Assembly: GCA_963756115.1 (NCBI GenBank) | Contig: CAVWMN010000009.1 | Span: 186,001-250,000 of the forward strand | Reading direction: 5' to 3' | DNA from: JTS-RE37 sp963756115 | GTDB taxonomy: Bacteria > Bacteroidota > Bacteroidia > Flavobacteriales > Flavobacteriaceae | Length of the DNA: 64,000 nt | In this document: positions 42,714 through 51,323 of the stretch, piece after piece | Layout of the letters: each line of letters begins with the position of its first letter | Numbering within the stretch: the stretch's first letter is position 1 | Made by a program: the position numbers and the translations under genes | The notes under the pieces: model-generated | The model's database searches: none | What the model saw: only the letters and a program-made list of their open reading frames with translations | Told to the model about the DNA's origin: nothing

Positions 42714-43352
42714 TTATTCGCTCCTTTCATTTGCTGTACTTTCCATTATCCGCAAGGCTTCCACATCAGAAACCTGATCAAAGTGATGGTAAAACTGGCC
42801 AACCGACCTGAAATCTTCCGGCGTATCCAGGCAAATGAGCTCATCTACAGCCCCTGAGTATTGCAGGGCAGCTATCGCAGATCGGGAGGCTACCGGCACG
42901 GCTACGATTATTTTTTTCGGTTTTTTTTGACGCACACATTCAATCGTCGCCAGAATGGTACTGCCGGTAGCCATACCATCATCAACAATGATGACGGTCT
43001 TGTCCTTCAGGGTTAAGGGGGAACGGCCGTTATAATACTGTGCATAGCGCGTTTTCAGTTTTTTGCGGAGCTTGGTGGTTTCCGCGTCGATATAGGCCTG
43101 CGTGCAACCGGTTGCATCATAAAGGATTACATCGGTGAGGCTTACCGCACCAATGGCATATTCCCGGTTCTTGGGATGCCCTATTTTTTTTGAAAGAACC
43201 ACATCAAGGGGTGCCTTTAAATTTTCAGAGACCACTGCTCCCAATGGCAACCCGCCTCTGGGGATGGCCAACACCACCACATCCTGCAGATCACGGTAAC
43301 CGTATAATTTCCGGGCAAGTTGTGTCCCGGCGTCTCTCCTGTCCCTAAACAT
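42714..43352 (-). CDS. Phosphoribosyltransferase-fold protein
   Basis: The 212-residue protein has the type I phosphoribosyltransferase fold: A-I-P-R-G-G-L-P-L-G near residue 30 and the PRPP loop V-I-I-V-D-D-G-M-A-T-G-S-T near residue 120. The hood does not match a known base-specific enzyme, as is usual for the stand-alone group found near stress genes. It is convergent with 42215 (31-bp gap). Substrate unknown; the operator upstream is weaker. Confidence 0.85.
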   Translation of the reverse strand: MFRDRRDAGTQLARKLYGYRDLQDVVVLAIPRGGLPLGAVVSENLKAPLDVVLSKKIGHPKNREYAIGAVSLTDVILYDATGCTQAYIDAETTKLRKKLKTRYAQYYNGRSPLTLKDKTVIIVDDGMATGSTILATIECVRQKKPKKIIVAVPVASRSAIAALQYSGAVDELICLDTPEDFRSVGQFYHHFDQVSDVEALRIMESTANERSE

Positions 43353-43375
43353 ACTGATTTTTATATCTCGTTCCC

Positions 43376-43418
43376 TAAAGGAACAATCTTTCCATGGGAT
43401 ACTAAATGATTCATATCA
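43376..43418 (-). promoter_or_regulatory. Crp/Fnr-type operator with weak -7 box for the phosphoribosyltransferase gene
   Basis: TGATTCATATCA (43407-43418) fits the consensus. The octamer at the 33-bp distance on the minus strand is TTCCTTTA (43376-43383), a partial match only. Confidence 0.6.
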
Positions 43419-43526
43419 TCCGGTTGTCCCCTTCCCAATAAAATTAATCCCTGTATGACTTTACTCATATATGGTATCCCGGATAAACCTTTATTTTACC
43501 TAAATTTAGTAAACCAGACGCCGTAC

Positions 43527-44609
43527 ATGAAAAAGATCTTGTTGGTTTATTGCCTTTTTTTATGGGTTTCGTGTAACGGAGACAGGGAAACCATCTATCC
43601 GACGATGACCCGGCTTACGGAATCGGTTTATGCTTCTGCTACGGTGCAACCGGATAGTCTGTACCAGGTGTATGCCACGGTCAGCGGTTTGCTTGAGCGA
43701 AACCTGGTCCTTGAGGGGGATGTGGTCAGCAAAGGGGACCCAATACTTCAAATCACAAACAGTGCCCCCAGGTTATCCGCCGAAAACGCACGCCTAGCCC
43801 TGGAACTGTCAAGGGAAAATTATGGCGGGGATGCCGCCATCCTTACTGAACTACTGGATGAAATTGCATTGGCATCCTTAACCTACAGAAATGACTCCAT
43901 CAATTTCAGGAGGCAGGAAAACCTCTGGAATCAAAATATTGGGTCCAAGGTAGAATTCGATAACCGGAAACTGGCTCTCGAACAGTCACAAAATAAGCTG
44001 AAGCTTTTGCAATTGCGGTATGACCGTACGAAAAACGAATTGGCAACCCGGGTACAAATGGACCGCAATAACTATCAAACCACCCAAATAGCCAACCAGG
44101 ATTTTACCGTAACCAGTAAGATCAATGGAAAAGTATACGCTCTTTATAAAAATGCAGGAGAGATTGTAAACACCATGGAACCGCTGGCTGCGGTGGGCAG
44201 CCAGTCCCGCTTTCTCATCGAGATGCTGGTGGATGAAGTGGATATTGTCAAACTGGATTTGGGACAAAGGGCACTGATCAATCTGGATGCTTACGGCTCA
44301 GAGGTTTTTACTGCTACGCTTAGTAAAATTTACCCCCGTAAGGATGAACGATCCCAGACATTTAAAATAGAAGCCCGGTTTGATGATCCTCCTGCCGTCC
44401 TATACCCGGGGCTTGCGGGGGAAGGGAATATCATAATTGCAGAGAAGGAAGATGCATTGACCATCCCCAATGAATACCTCCTGGAAGGCAATATGGTCAT
44501 GACGGCGGAGGGAGCGGTGGAGGTATTACCGGGCCTCCGGAATCTGGAAAGGGTGGAAATTTTAAAGGGTATTGACACCACTACGGCCCTTATAAAACCA
44601 AAAGAGTGA
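43527..44609 (+). CDS. HlyD/MacA-type membrane fusion lipoprotein
   Basis: I choose the start at 43527 (MKKILLVYCLFLWVSCNG), which gives a signal with a lipobox; the longer frame from 43455 adds residues without such a signal. The 360-residue periplasmic adaptor has the biotinyl-lipoyl segment (V-S-G-L-L-E-R ... G-D-V-V-S-K-G-D), a helical hairpin and a beta-barrel part. It connects an ABC permease with an outer-membrane channel. It overlaps the permease start by 4 bp (GTGA). Confidence 0.88.
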   Translation: MKKILLVYCLFLWVSCNGDRETIYPTMTRLTESVYASATVQPDSLYQVYATVSGLLERNLVLEGDVVSKGDPILQITNSAPRLSAENARLALELSRENYGGDAAILTELLDEIALASLTYRNDSINFRRQENLWNQNIGSKVEFDNRKLALEQSQNKLKLLQLRYDRTKNELATRVQMDRNNYQTTQIANQDFTVTSKINGKVYALYKNAGEIVNTMEPLAAVGSQSRFLIEMLVDEVDIVKLDLGQRALINLDAYGSEVFTATLSKIYPRKDERSQTFKIEARFDDPPAVLYPGLAGEGNIIIAEKEDALTIPNEYLLEGNMVMTAEGAVEVLPGLRNLERVEILKGIDTTTALIKPKE

Positions 44610-45868
44610 TTAATTGGAAAGTGATATTGAGCATTGCAAAAACCCATCTGCTGACCCGGATGAAATCCACTATTACCGCCTCCCTGGGTGTCACTTTTGG
44701 TATTGGTGCCTATATCACCCTGGTAAGCTTTATGACCGGCCTGAACCAGATGCTGGACAACCTTATCCTGAACCAGACACCCCATATCCATTTGTACAAT
44801 GAAATAAAACCCAGTGAGCAACAACCTGTGAACCTTTACAAGGAGTTCGATCAGGCTGTAAATGTGGTACGATCCGTAAGACCTCAATTAACCCAGACTA
44901 AAATCCACAATGCCCTGCCTATCTTAAATTATCTGAAGGAAAACCCAAAGGTCAAAGGGGCCACGCCCCAACTCCGGGCACAGGTCTTTTATCTGTCAGG
45001 TTCTATTGAACTTGGGGGGAACCTTGTTGGAGTTAATATCATGGAGGAAACCAGGCTTTCCAATATGCGGGATTACATTGTGCAGGGAACACCCGAAGAC
45101 CTGAGAAATAATGAAAATGGAATATTATTGGGGGCCGGACTCGCTAAGAGGATGTCGCTTTCCAAGGGTGACAGGCTACAGGTAAGTACTGTCAGGGGAG
45201 ATGTTTTTCCCTTGAAAATAGTGGGTATTTACCAAAGTGGATTAGCAGAAATTGATAATATCCAAAGTTACGTCAACCTGAAGACCGTGCAGCGTATTTT
45301 GGGGGAGGTCACGAATTACGTGACAGATATCAACATAAAACTCCACAATATCAACGATGCGCCTGCAATGGCCAAAAGGCTCCATAGGGAATTTAATGTA
45401 ACCGCCACGGATATCAATGAGGCAAACGCGCAGTTTGAAACAGGATCCAATATCCGAAACCTGATCACGTATGCCGTATCCATTACCCTGCTGATCGTGG
45501 CCGGGTTTGGGATCTATAATATTTTGAACATGTTGATATACGAAAAAATGAAGGACATTGCGATCCTGAAAGCAACGGGTTTTTCCGGTAAGGACGTAGA
45601 ATTGATTTTTATGAGTCAGGCCATGATTATCGGAACAATTGGGGGAATCCTCGGACTGATAATCGGTTACGGGCTTTCGGAAATAATAGACAACGTTTCC
45701 TTTAAAACCGATGCCTTACCAACAATAACCACCTACCCGGTCAATTTTCAGGCACGATACTATATCATCGGGATTTCCTTCGCCCTGTTGAGCACATTTA
45801 TAGCAGGATACCTGCCTTCTAAAAAAGCGAAGCGGATTGACCCAGTAAGGATTATACGGGGTACGTGA
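44606..45868 (+). CDS. FtsX-like ABC permease (DevC/MacB-type exporter)
   Basis: This 420-residue permease begins with GTG overlapping the adaptor stop. It has an N-terminal membrane helix, a large periplasmic domain (about 50-270) and three C-terminal helices with the FtsX motif E-K-M-K-D-I-A-I-L-K-A-T-G-F. The pattern is that of LolC/MacB/DevC exporters. The ATPase gene follows after a 136-bp gap. Cargo unknown: a lipid, lipoprotein or small molecule is possible. Confidence 0.9.
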   Translation: MINWKVILSIAKTHLLTRMKSTITASLGVTFGIGAYITLVSFMTGLNQMLDNLILNQTPHIHLYNEIKPSEQQPVNLYKEFDQAVNVVRSVRPQLTQTKIHNALPILNYLKENPKVKGATPQLRAQVFYLSGSIELGGNLVGVNIMEETRLSNMRDYIVQGTPEDLRNNENGILLGAGLAKRMSLSKGDRLQVSTVRGDVFPLKIVGIYQSGLAEIDNIQSYVNLKTVQRILGEVTNYVTDINIKLHNINDAPAMAKRLHREFNVTATDINEANAQFETGSNIRNLITYAVSITLLIVAGFGIYNILNMLIYEKMKDIAILKATGFSGKDVELIFMSQAMIIGTIGGILGLIIGYGLSEIIDNVSFKTDALPTITTYPVNFQARYYIIGISFALLSTFIAGYLPSKKAKRIDPVRIIRGT

Positions 45869-46004
45869 AAGTATTCGGGAGGCCCCTGTGCGCAGGGGGT
45901 AGCGAACCTGCCCCTGATTTTCAAAACCATACCATGCAGGCCCATACAGTACACCAGTAATGGAGGGGGGAGTGGTTGGATGAACAGGAAGAATAACATT
46001 TGAA

Positions 46005-46679
46005 ATGGAGCGAGTTTTAGAAACCAGGCAAATCAACAAACACTTTTTAAAACCCAAGGATTTCCATGTCCTGAAGGATATATCCTTTGCGGTCAAAAAA
46101 GGGGAATTCGCCTCTGTTATGGGTAAATCCGGATCCGGGAAATCAACGCTGCTCTACATTTTGTCCACCATGGACACGGATTATACCGGCGAATTATTTA
46201 TTAATGATGAATTGGTGACCGGCAAGACACACCAGGAGTTGTCCCGTATACGCAACAAGCAAATAGGTTTTGTTTTCCAGTTCCACTACCTGCTTTCGGA
46301 ATTCAGTGTCCTGGAAAACGTCATGCTGCCTGCCCGAAAACTGGCCGAAAAAAGCTATGCAGAAATTGAGAGTGTTGCTATGGAAAAACTCAGGATGCTG
46401 CACATTGAACACCTGGCAAAACAACGGGCTTCCAGGATCTCAGGGGGTGAAAAACAACGCGTGGCAATAGCCCGGGCCCTCATAAACAACCCCATGATCC
46501 TGATGGGGGATGAACCTACCGGAAATCTGGACAGCCACAATTCCGAAAACGTCTTCAGGATTTTTAAACAGTTAAAGGAAGAACAGGGGCTGTCCTTATT
46601 GGTAGTTACCCATGATATCGACTTTGCGAATCGAACAGATCGTATCATTGAAATGGAGGACGGGCGGATCCTGGGATAG
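46005..46679 (+). CDS. ABC ATPase of the LolD/MacB type
   Basis: A 224-residue ATPase with Walker A G-K-S-G-S-G-K-S-T (about residue 42), signature I-S-G-G-E-K-Q-R-V-A and Walker B L-M-G-D-E-P-T-G-N-L-D. It powers the permease at 44606. The 136-bp gap upstream has a GC-rich stem near 45895-45912 that may modulate expression between the two genes. It is convergent with the stress protein at 46768. Confidence 0.92.
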   Translation: MERVLETRQINKHFLKPKDFHVLKDISFAVKKGEFASVMGKSGSGKSTLLYILSTMDTDYTGELFINDELVTGKTHQELSRIRNKQIGFVFQFHYLLSEFSVLENVMLPARKLAEKSYAEIESVAMEKLRMLHIEHLAKQRASRISGGEKQRVAIARALINNPMILMGDEPTGNLDSHNSENVFRIFKQLKEEQGLSLLVVTHDIDFANRTDRIIEMEDGRILG

Positions 46680-46767
46680 TGGGAAGTACATAGCATCACG
46701 ATATACAAAATCAGTGTATGCACCCTGCCTTACAGGGAATGTCTTATTGATTAACAGGCTTCTGAGG

Positions 46768-47613
46768 TTATAGCGATTCTCTCCTGTAACTCAGCAATGG
46801 AACAGGGGTTTTTGTGCCCATTTTCTTTACCAGGTCCCCTTCAAAAATGTTGGAAAGAAAACCATCCTCCTTTCGTTCCAGCATGACCAGCAAATCAACC
46901 CCTTCAGACTTTAGATACCGCTTGAGGTCGACCATTATCTGATCAGAAAAGATCAATTCAAAATCCATTTTGTCATAAGCAACCTTTTCCCGCAACATTT
47001 CCTTGAACCACTCCATCTGCTGGTCCCCGGCATATTCATGCTTGTTGGTTATATGGACCACTTTTATGTGCGCTTCATATCCCGAGGCAATATTGAGCAA
47101 TTGTTGAATTGCTAAAATATCGGCTTGTTCAAAATCTGACGCATAAACAAAGGTCCTCATCATTTCGGGCCGGGAATGCGCAGGGACAGCCAGGACGGGG
47201 CATGTGGACTGGCCAATAAGTCCTTTGGTTGTGGACCCCAAAAAGTATTCCCTGATTGGACTCGCCCCCTTGGTGCCAATAACTATCAAATCTGCATTGG
47301 ATTCCAATGCCTTCTCCAGGATACCATTCACTACTGAGCCGTTTTCAGCGACCAGGATCCTGGGATGGGCCTGACCATATTCATCTCCCAGATGCTGCAC
47401 ACAAAAATTCTCCAGCCTGGTCTGATGATCGAGGAACCTTTGTGATTCCTTTTTGTTGTAGGTTATGGATGTTGGACTCGCCAGGCTGAGGGGGATATCA
47501 AAAACATGCATTACAAATAACTGTGCATCGAATTTTTCACTGATGCTATGGGCATATTTCAAGGCGGCTACTGAATACTGCGAGTAATCGGTAGCATATA
47601 GAATACTTTTCAT
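46768..47613 (-). CDS. Universal stress protein, tandem UspA domains
   Basis: I set the start at 47613 (MKSILYATDYSQYS); the longer frame to 47634 would overlap the predicted -7 box (47634-47641). The 281-residue protein has IGTKGASPIREYFLGSTT as the nucleotide motif of domain 1. The first strand reads ATDYS rather than PTDFS, so it is a more distant copy. It is divergent from the coiled-coil gene at 47759 across two adjacent operators. Confidence 0.92.
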   Translation of the reverse strand: MKSILYATDYSQYSVAALKYAHSISEKFDAQLFVMHVFDIPLSLASPTSITYNKKESQRFLDHQTRLENFCVQHLGDEYGQAHPRILVAENGSVVNGILEKALESNADLIVIGTKGASPIREYFLGSTTKGLIGQSTCPVLAVPAHSRPEMMRTFVYASDFEQADILAIQQLLNIASGYEAHIKVVHITNKHEYAGDQQMEWFKEMLREKVAYDKMDFELIFSDQIMVDLKRYLKSEGVDLLVMLERKEDGFLSNIFEGDLVKKMGTKTPVPLLSYRRESL

Positions 47614-47633
47614 AATAAAGACTTTTGATACCA

Positions 47634-47676
47634 TAAAACTACGCTTTTAAACACATTCCTGACATGACATTGATCA
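47634..47676 (-). promoter_or_regulatory. Crp/Fnr-type operator plus -7 box for the 47613 stress-protein gene
   Basis: TGACATTGATCA (47665-47676) is centred 33 bp from TAGTTTTA on the minus strand (47634-47641). It rules out translation from the upstream ATG at 47632-47634. Confidence 0.82.
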
Positions 47677-47696
47677 GTATGGATGATGGGCTTACA

Positions 47697-47739
47697 TGAT
47701 GGATATCATTTTTTTCAACCGCGAAAGGAGATAGTTTTA
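47697..47739 (+). promoter_or_regulatory. Crp/Fnr-type operator plus -7 box for the coiled-coil gene
   Basis: TGATGGATATCA (47697-47708) is centred 33 bp from TAGTTTTA (47732-47739); the predicted leader is about 17 nt. Confidence 0.82.
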
Positions 47740-47758
47740 TACTGAAAATTATAGGAAG

Positions 47759-48208
47759 ATGAAATCAAAACAGAGTAAGGCAGGCGCAACAGCTCAATCA
47801 CATTCCAGTTGTCAGCAACTTTATATACTTGCCGGGCATTGGAAATCAGATCTCCGGTTTTACAGCGATGACCTGCGTTTTCTATATCATTTGATCGATA
47901 CATATTTTATTTGGATCACAAAAAAGGAACATATGGATAAGGTCCTTAAATTAAAGTCGAAGCTTCACCGGATGAAAACAAAAAGCGAAGTCCTGCTGCA
48001 GAAGGTAACAGCACATCAAATCCAGCTTGGTCCATGTGTGGAAAAAGCAGACGGCTGCAATGTCGGAATTAACAGAAAGGAGCATGCCCATTTGGAAGAT
48101 GATATGGCCGCTTTTGTAAAATCGTTTCGGATAAACAGAAAAGAAGTGATGAAACTTTCAGGATATATAATCGATAGTGAAGAGCTTGCCAATATCCTGG
48201 AGACCTGA
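47759..48208 (+). CDS. Coiled-coil protein of the local paralog family (intact copy)
   Basis: The 149-residue helical protein has W-K-S-D-L-R-F-Y-S-D-D-L-R-F near residue 29 and a leucine-rich region around residues 60-85, the same pattern as in the partial gene at the left edge and the broken gene at 8131. It contains Cys at about 19, 98 and 105. It is the best intact representative of the family. It has an operator-linked promoter, tying the family to the regulon. Function unknown. Confidence 0.72.
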   Translation: MKSKQSKAGATAQSHSSCQQLYILAGHWKSDLRFYSDDLRFLYHLIDTYFIWITKKEHMDKVLKLKSKLHRMKTKSEVLLQKVTAHQIQLGPCVEKADGCNVGINRKEHAHLEDDMAAFVKSFRINRKEVMKLSGYIIDSEELANILET

Positions 48209-48311
48209 AAGATGTTTGCGCATTTTTCCTTCACTCCCCCGGACAGCAGCTAGATTGGGGCACAGCCCTTATGAAAGGGCAGGCAATTAAATAAAACAGC
48301 TAAAGTAATTG

Positions 48312-48443
48312 ATGAAACGAAGGAAAAGCAGAAAGCCCCGAACCCCTATCCATCAAACGGTTTGGGTTATCTTCATTGTATTTACCATTGCCCTGGTAAT
48401 CTGGATCCTGGCCATGTTCAGTGCCGCTGCAGACTGGATCTGA
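48312..48443 (+). CDS. Small single-helix membrane protein
   Basis: A 43-codon frame from the ATG at 48312: a strongly basic start (K-R-R-K-S-R-K-P-R) followed by one hydrophobic helix (V-W-V-I-F-I-V-F-T-I-A-L-V-I-W) and a short tail. The charge pattern is right for a real inner-membrane peptide with the N-terminus inside. It follows the coiled-coil gene by 103 bp on the same strand and could share its transcript. The stretches 48209-48311 and 48444-48596 hold nothing else that I can support. Confidence 0.5.
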   Translation: MKRRKSRKPRTPIHQTVWVIFIVFTIALVIWILAMFSAAADWI

Positions 48444-48596
48444 TATCTGTGAACAGCCGACCTTATGCGGTGTCTAAAACCTGTATGCCTGGAAAAGATT
48501 AAAGTAGATCAGTGGTATCCACACTCTTTATCCGGGTATTATACAATTTTCTACCCGGAAGGGGACATACATTATTAAATTCCCGGATCCCGGGAT

Positions 48597-49583
48597 TCAA
48601 TTGTTCTTTTTAGCTGCCTTTTTCCGTTCCCTTTCCTGTTTCTTGAAATAACCCCTGAACAAGAAATTGTGTTTCAGGGCCTCCATATTTTCATTAAAGC
48701 GTGCTGTCCCCTGTTCAATGTTTTCCATAGTCCCTTCAAATTGCCGGACCAGGATTGTATCCCGGGCCACATAATTCACAAAACCCTTTGCTGCTTGTAT
48801 ATCGCTTACCATGGTGCTCAGATCATTGGTAATGCTTTCAATATTCTTCCCGGAATTTTCAAGGTTATCCATAATATGCTGCATCTTGGCGGCATACAGG
48901 GTATCTGCCAACATCACCCCGGCGGCACTGTTTCCAAAATCAATATTTTCCATGATTGCATTCAGTTTATCAATGGTGGCGTAGGCCTTCCTGCTGCTGC
49001 TGTTTAAATTCGTAATAGTCTGCCCGAGGTCCATGGCCATTACAGTATCATTCAGCAATCTTCCCAGCGTCCCTTTTCCCCGTATGAGGGAATGTGTCAC
49101 TTCCAGCAGATCCGCCGTCAGCAAGGCAGCATTTTCATTGGTTACATTCAATGTATTGAGAATGTCCTGCGTAGCTATTTTACTGAACGATCCGAGCTCG
49201 TCCCCCGCCCGGATCAAAGGTGCTGTACCTTTGCCTGGCACAATGTTGATGAGCATACTACCCACAAGCCCGTCGGATCCGATCATTGCCACGGCATCCT
49301 TTTTAATATGGTTCAGCATATTGTTCTCAATGATCATATAAACCCGGATGGTGGTATCATTTACCATTACAATTTTATGTACCGTCCCCACGTTAATGCC
49401 GGAAAATCTGACATTATTCCCGTTTTGCAACCCGGAGGCGTTCTTAAAGACTGCACTGATGGAGAAGGTTTTGGTAAACATATTCTGCCGGTTGCCGATA
49501 AGATAGGCCGCCAGGAGCAGGAGCAGGGTACCCAGGATTACAAAAATCCCCAATTTCAGGTTTTCCAATTTTGTTTTTGCCAT
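48597..49583 (-). CDS. MlaD-type MCE lipid-transport protein
   Basis: The start at 49583 (MAKTKLENLKLGIFVILG) is chosen because the upstream extension lies inside the ATPase gene. The 328-residue protein has one N-terminal membrane helix and the MCE domain (V-F-K-N-A-S-G-L-Q-N-G-N-N-V-R-F-S-G) at about 40-120, then a long helical region. It binds phospholipid in the periplasm for the Mla complex. Third gene of the operon; no periplasmic MlaC or outer-membrane MlaA gene is nearby. Confidence 0.9.
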   Translation of the reverse strand: MAKTKLENLKLGIFVILGTLLLLLAAYLIGNRQNMFTKTFSISAVFKNASGLQNGNNVRFSGINVGTVHKIVMVNDTTIRVYMIIENNMLNHIKKDAVAMIGSDGLVGSMLINIVPGKGTAPLIRAGDELGSFSKIATQDILNTLNVTNENAALLTADLLEVTHSLIRGKGTLGRLLNDTVMAMDLGQTITNLNSSSRKAYATIDKLNAIMENIDFGNSAAGVMLADTLYAAKMQHIMDNLENSGKNIESITNDLSTMVSDIQAAKGFVNYVARDTILVRQFEGTMENIEQGTARFNENMEALKHNFLFRGYFKKQERERKKAAKKNN

Positions 49584-49587
49584 GGTT

Positions 49588-50370
49588 CTATTTTTTAAAG
49601 AATGCCGCCACTTTCGGATCTTCGGACCGGGATAATTCGGCAAAAGTGCCTTCCGCATAATTTGTCCCATCCACCAGCAGGATCATACGCTCGGAAATAA
49701 CCCGTGCACAATCCACGTCGTGCGTAATTATTAATGAAGACGTGCCGTATTTAGTTTGAATGGATCGCATCAACTCAATGATTTCTTTAGAGGTAATCGG
49801 ATCCAGACCACTGGTAGGCTCATCATATAATATAAGCTTGGGACGCAGTATCAATGTCCTGGCAAGGGCTACGCGCCTTTTCATACCGCCGGATAATTCT
49901 GCGGGCATAAGGTCCATGGTATGTGCCAGCCCTACATTCTCCAACGCCTCGGTCACCAGTGGTGTGGTGTCTGAAACGGCGCCCAGCTTCTCCCGGTGCC
50001 GCCGCATCGGGAACTCAAGATTTTCCCGCACTGTCATGGAATCGTACAAGGCACTTCCCTGGAATAAAAATCCGATATCCGATCGCAATTCATCCAGGTC
50101 GTGTTGGTTCAGATTACTGATCTCCTTCCCCAGCACTGCTACATACCCACTATCCGGTTTTATTAATCCTACCAGACATTTGATCATAACTGATTTTCCC
50201 GAACCGGATTTCCCCATTACCACCAGGTTTTCACCTTTATTCAACACCATATGAAACCCTTGCAATACATGATTATCGCCGAAACGCTTACATAAGTCCC
50301 TGATCTCTATGACCAGTTCCGTTTTGGTGGAATCAGGTTCCGGATGTACTGCCTGTTGCTTTTCTTCCAT
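49588..50370 (-). CDS. MlaF-type ABC ATPase
   Basis: The 260-residue ATPase has Walker A G-K-S-G-S-G-K-S-V, signature L-S-G-G-M-K-R-R-V and Walker B L-I-L-Y-D-E-P-T-S-G-L-D. I use the ATG at 50370, which overlaps the permease stop region as TGATATG; an ATG at 50382 is equally plausible. It drives the lipid transporter formed with MlaE (50372-51154) and MlaD. It ends 4 bp before the mlaD start. Confidence 0.92.
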   Translation of the reverse strand: MEEKQQAVHPEPDSTKTELVIEIRDLCKRFGDNHVLQGFHMVLNKGENLVVMGKSGSGKSVMIKCLVGLIKPDSGYVAVLGKEISNLNQHDLDELRSDIGFLFQGSALYDSMTVRENLEFPMRRHREKLGAVSDTTPLVTEALENVGLAHTMDLMPAELSGGMKRRVALARTLILRPKLILYDEPTSGLDPITSKEIIELMRSIQTKYGTSSLIITHDVDCARVISERMILLVDGTNYAEGTFAELSRSEDPKVAAFFKK

Positions 50371-50371
50371 A

Positions 50372-51154
50372 TCAGAGTTCATAAAAAATGTCGGACACAA
50401 AAACCGCGATGAAATCCACCACAAACAGGAGCAAAGAGGCCATAACCACCGCCGTATTGGCAGCCAGGCCTACCCCTGCGGTCCCTTTAGCACTGTAATA
50501 CCCTTTATAACAACCAATAAGGCCTATAACAAATCCGAAGAAGAAAGATTTTAAGGTTGCCGGTATCAGGTCTCCATATGAAAGGGCATTGAAAACGGTA
50601 TTGAAATACAGCCGGAAGGATACATCTCCTTTCAGGTTTTCCACGAGGGCAGATCCATACAGTGCAATCAGGTCCCCAAAGACCACCAATAACGGTAGCA
50701 TCAGCGTAGTGGCCAGCACCCGTGTGACCACCAGGAATTTAAAGGGATTTGTACCGGATACTTCCATGGCATCGATTTGTTCTGTGACGCGCATAGAGCC
50801 TAATTCCGCGCCGATACCCGAAGCAATTCGCCCGGCACAGATCAGAGCGGTGATGACAGGTCCAATTTCCCGTACAATGGATATGCCAACCATATTCGGC
50901 ATCCAGGAGACCGCACCAAATTCGATTAGGGTTGGTCTGGACTGCAACGTCAGCACAAGGCCAATAATAAATCCGGTTATACCCACCAGCAACAGCGACC
51001 GGTTGCCCATCTGGTAGCATTGGCGCAGGAGTTCCCTGAATTCAAAGGGAGTTTTGAATACCTCCTTAAAAAAACGACCTGCAAAATAAGACACTTCCCC
51101 AGTTTCAATAAAAAAACCTTTGGTTTTATTGACTATTTCGGATGCTATAGTCAT
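50372..51154 (-). CDS. MlaE-type ABC permease
   Basis: A 260-residue permease with five membrane helices and the MlaE motif E-I-G-P-V-I-T-A-L-I-C-A-G-R-I-A-S-G-I-G-A-E-L-G-S-M, followed by V-T-E-Q-I-D-A-M. Together with MlaF and MlaD it moves phospholipid between the membranes and protects outer-membrane asymmetry. It is the first gene of the operon, 33 bp downstream of the -7 box. Confidence 0.93.
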   Translation of the reverse strand: MTIASEIVNKTKGFFIETGEVSYFAGRFFKEVFKTPFEFRELLRQCYQMGNRSLLLVGITGFIIGLVLTLQSRPTLIEFGAVSWMPNMVGISIVREIGPVITALICAGRIASGIGAELGSMRVTEQIDAMEVSGTNPFKFLVVTRVLATTLMLPLLVVFGDLIALYGSALVENLKGDVSFRLYFNTVFNALSYGDLIPATLKSFFFGFVIGLIGCYKGYYSAKGTAGVGLAANTAVVMASLLLFVVDFIAVFVSDIFYEL

Positions 51155-51183
51155 TTTCCTGTCTTGATTTTAAAGGATTAAAT

Positions 51184-51226
51184 CAAATATAGCCTGGAGG
51201 ATGGGGGATATCAATGACCATGGTCA
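51184..51226 (-). promoter_or_regulatory. Crp/Fnr-type operator plus -7 box for the mla operon
   Basis: The perfect palindrome TGACCATGGTCA (51215-51226) is centred 33 bp from TATATTTG on the minus strand (51184-51191). Confidence 0.84.
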
Positions 51227-51237
51227 TACTTCTGATA

Positions 51238-51280
51238 TGACCCTTATCATAGTTAGGATTCCCAGGGGGTGCTAATTTTA
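51238..51280 (+). promoter_or_regulatory. Crp/Fnr-type operator plus -7 box for the LOG-family gene
   Basis: TGACCCTTATCA (51238-51249) is centred 33 bp from TAATTTTA (51273-51280). It is 11 bp from the mla operator, so the two could be bound by adjacent dimers. Confidence 0.82.
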
Positions 51281-51323
51281 TTCAAGTAACCATTCCTTCA
51301 GGAGGTAGTTAATTCCAATCCCG

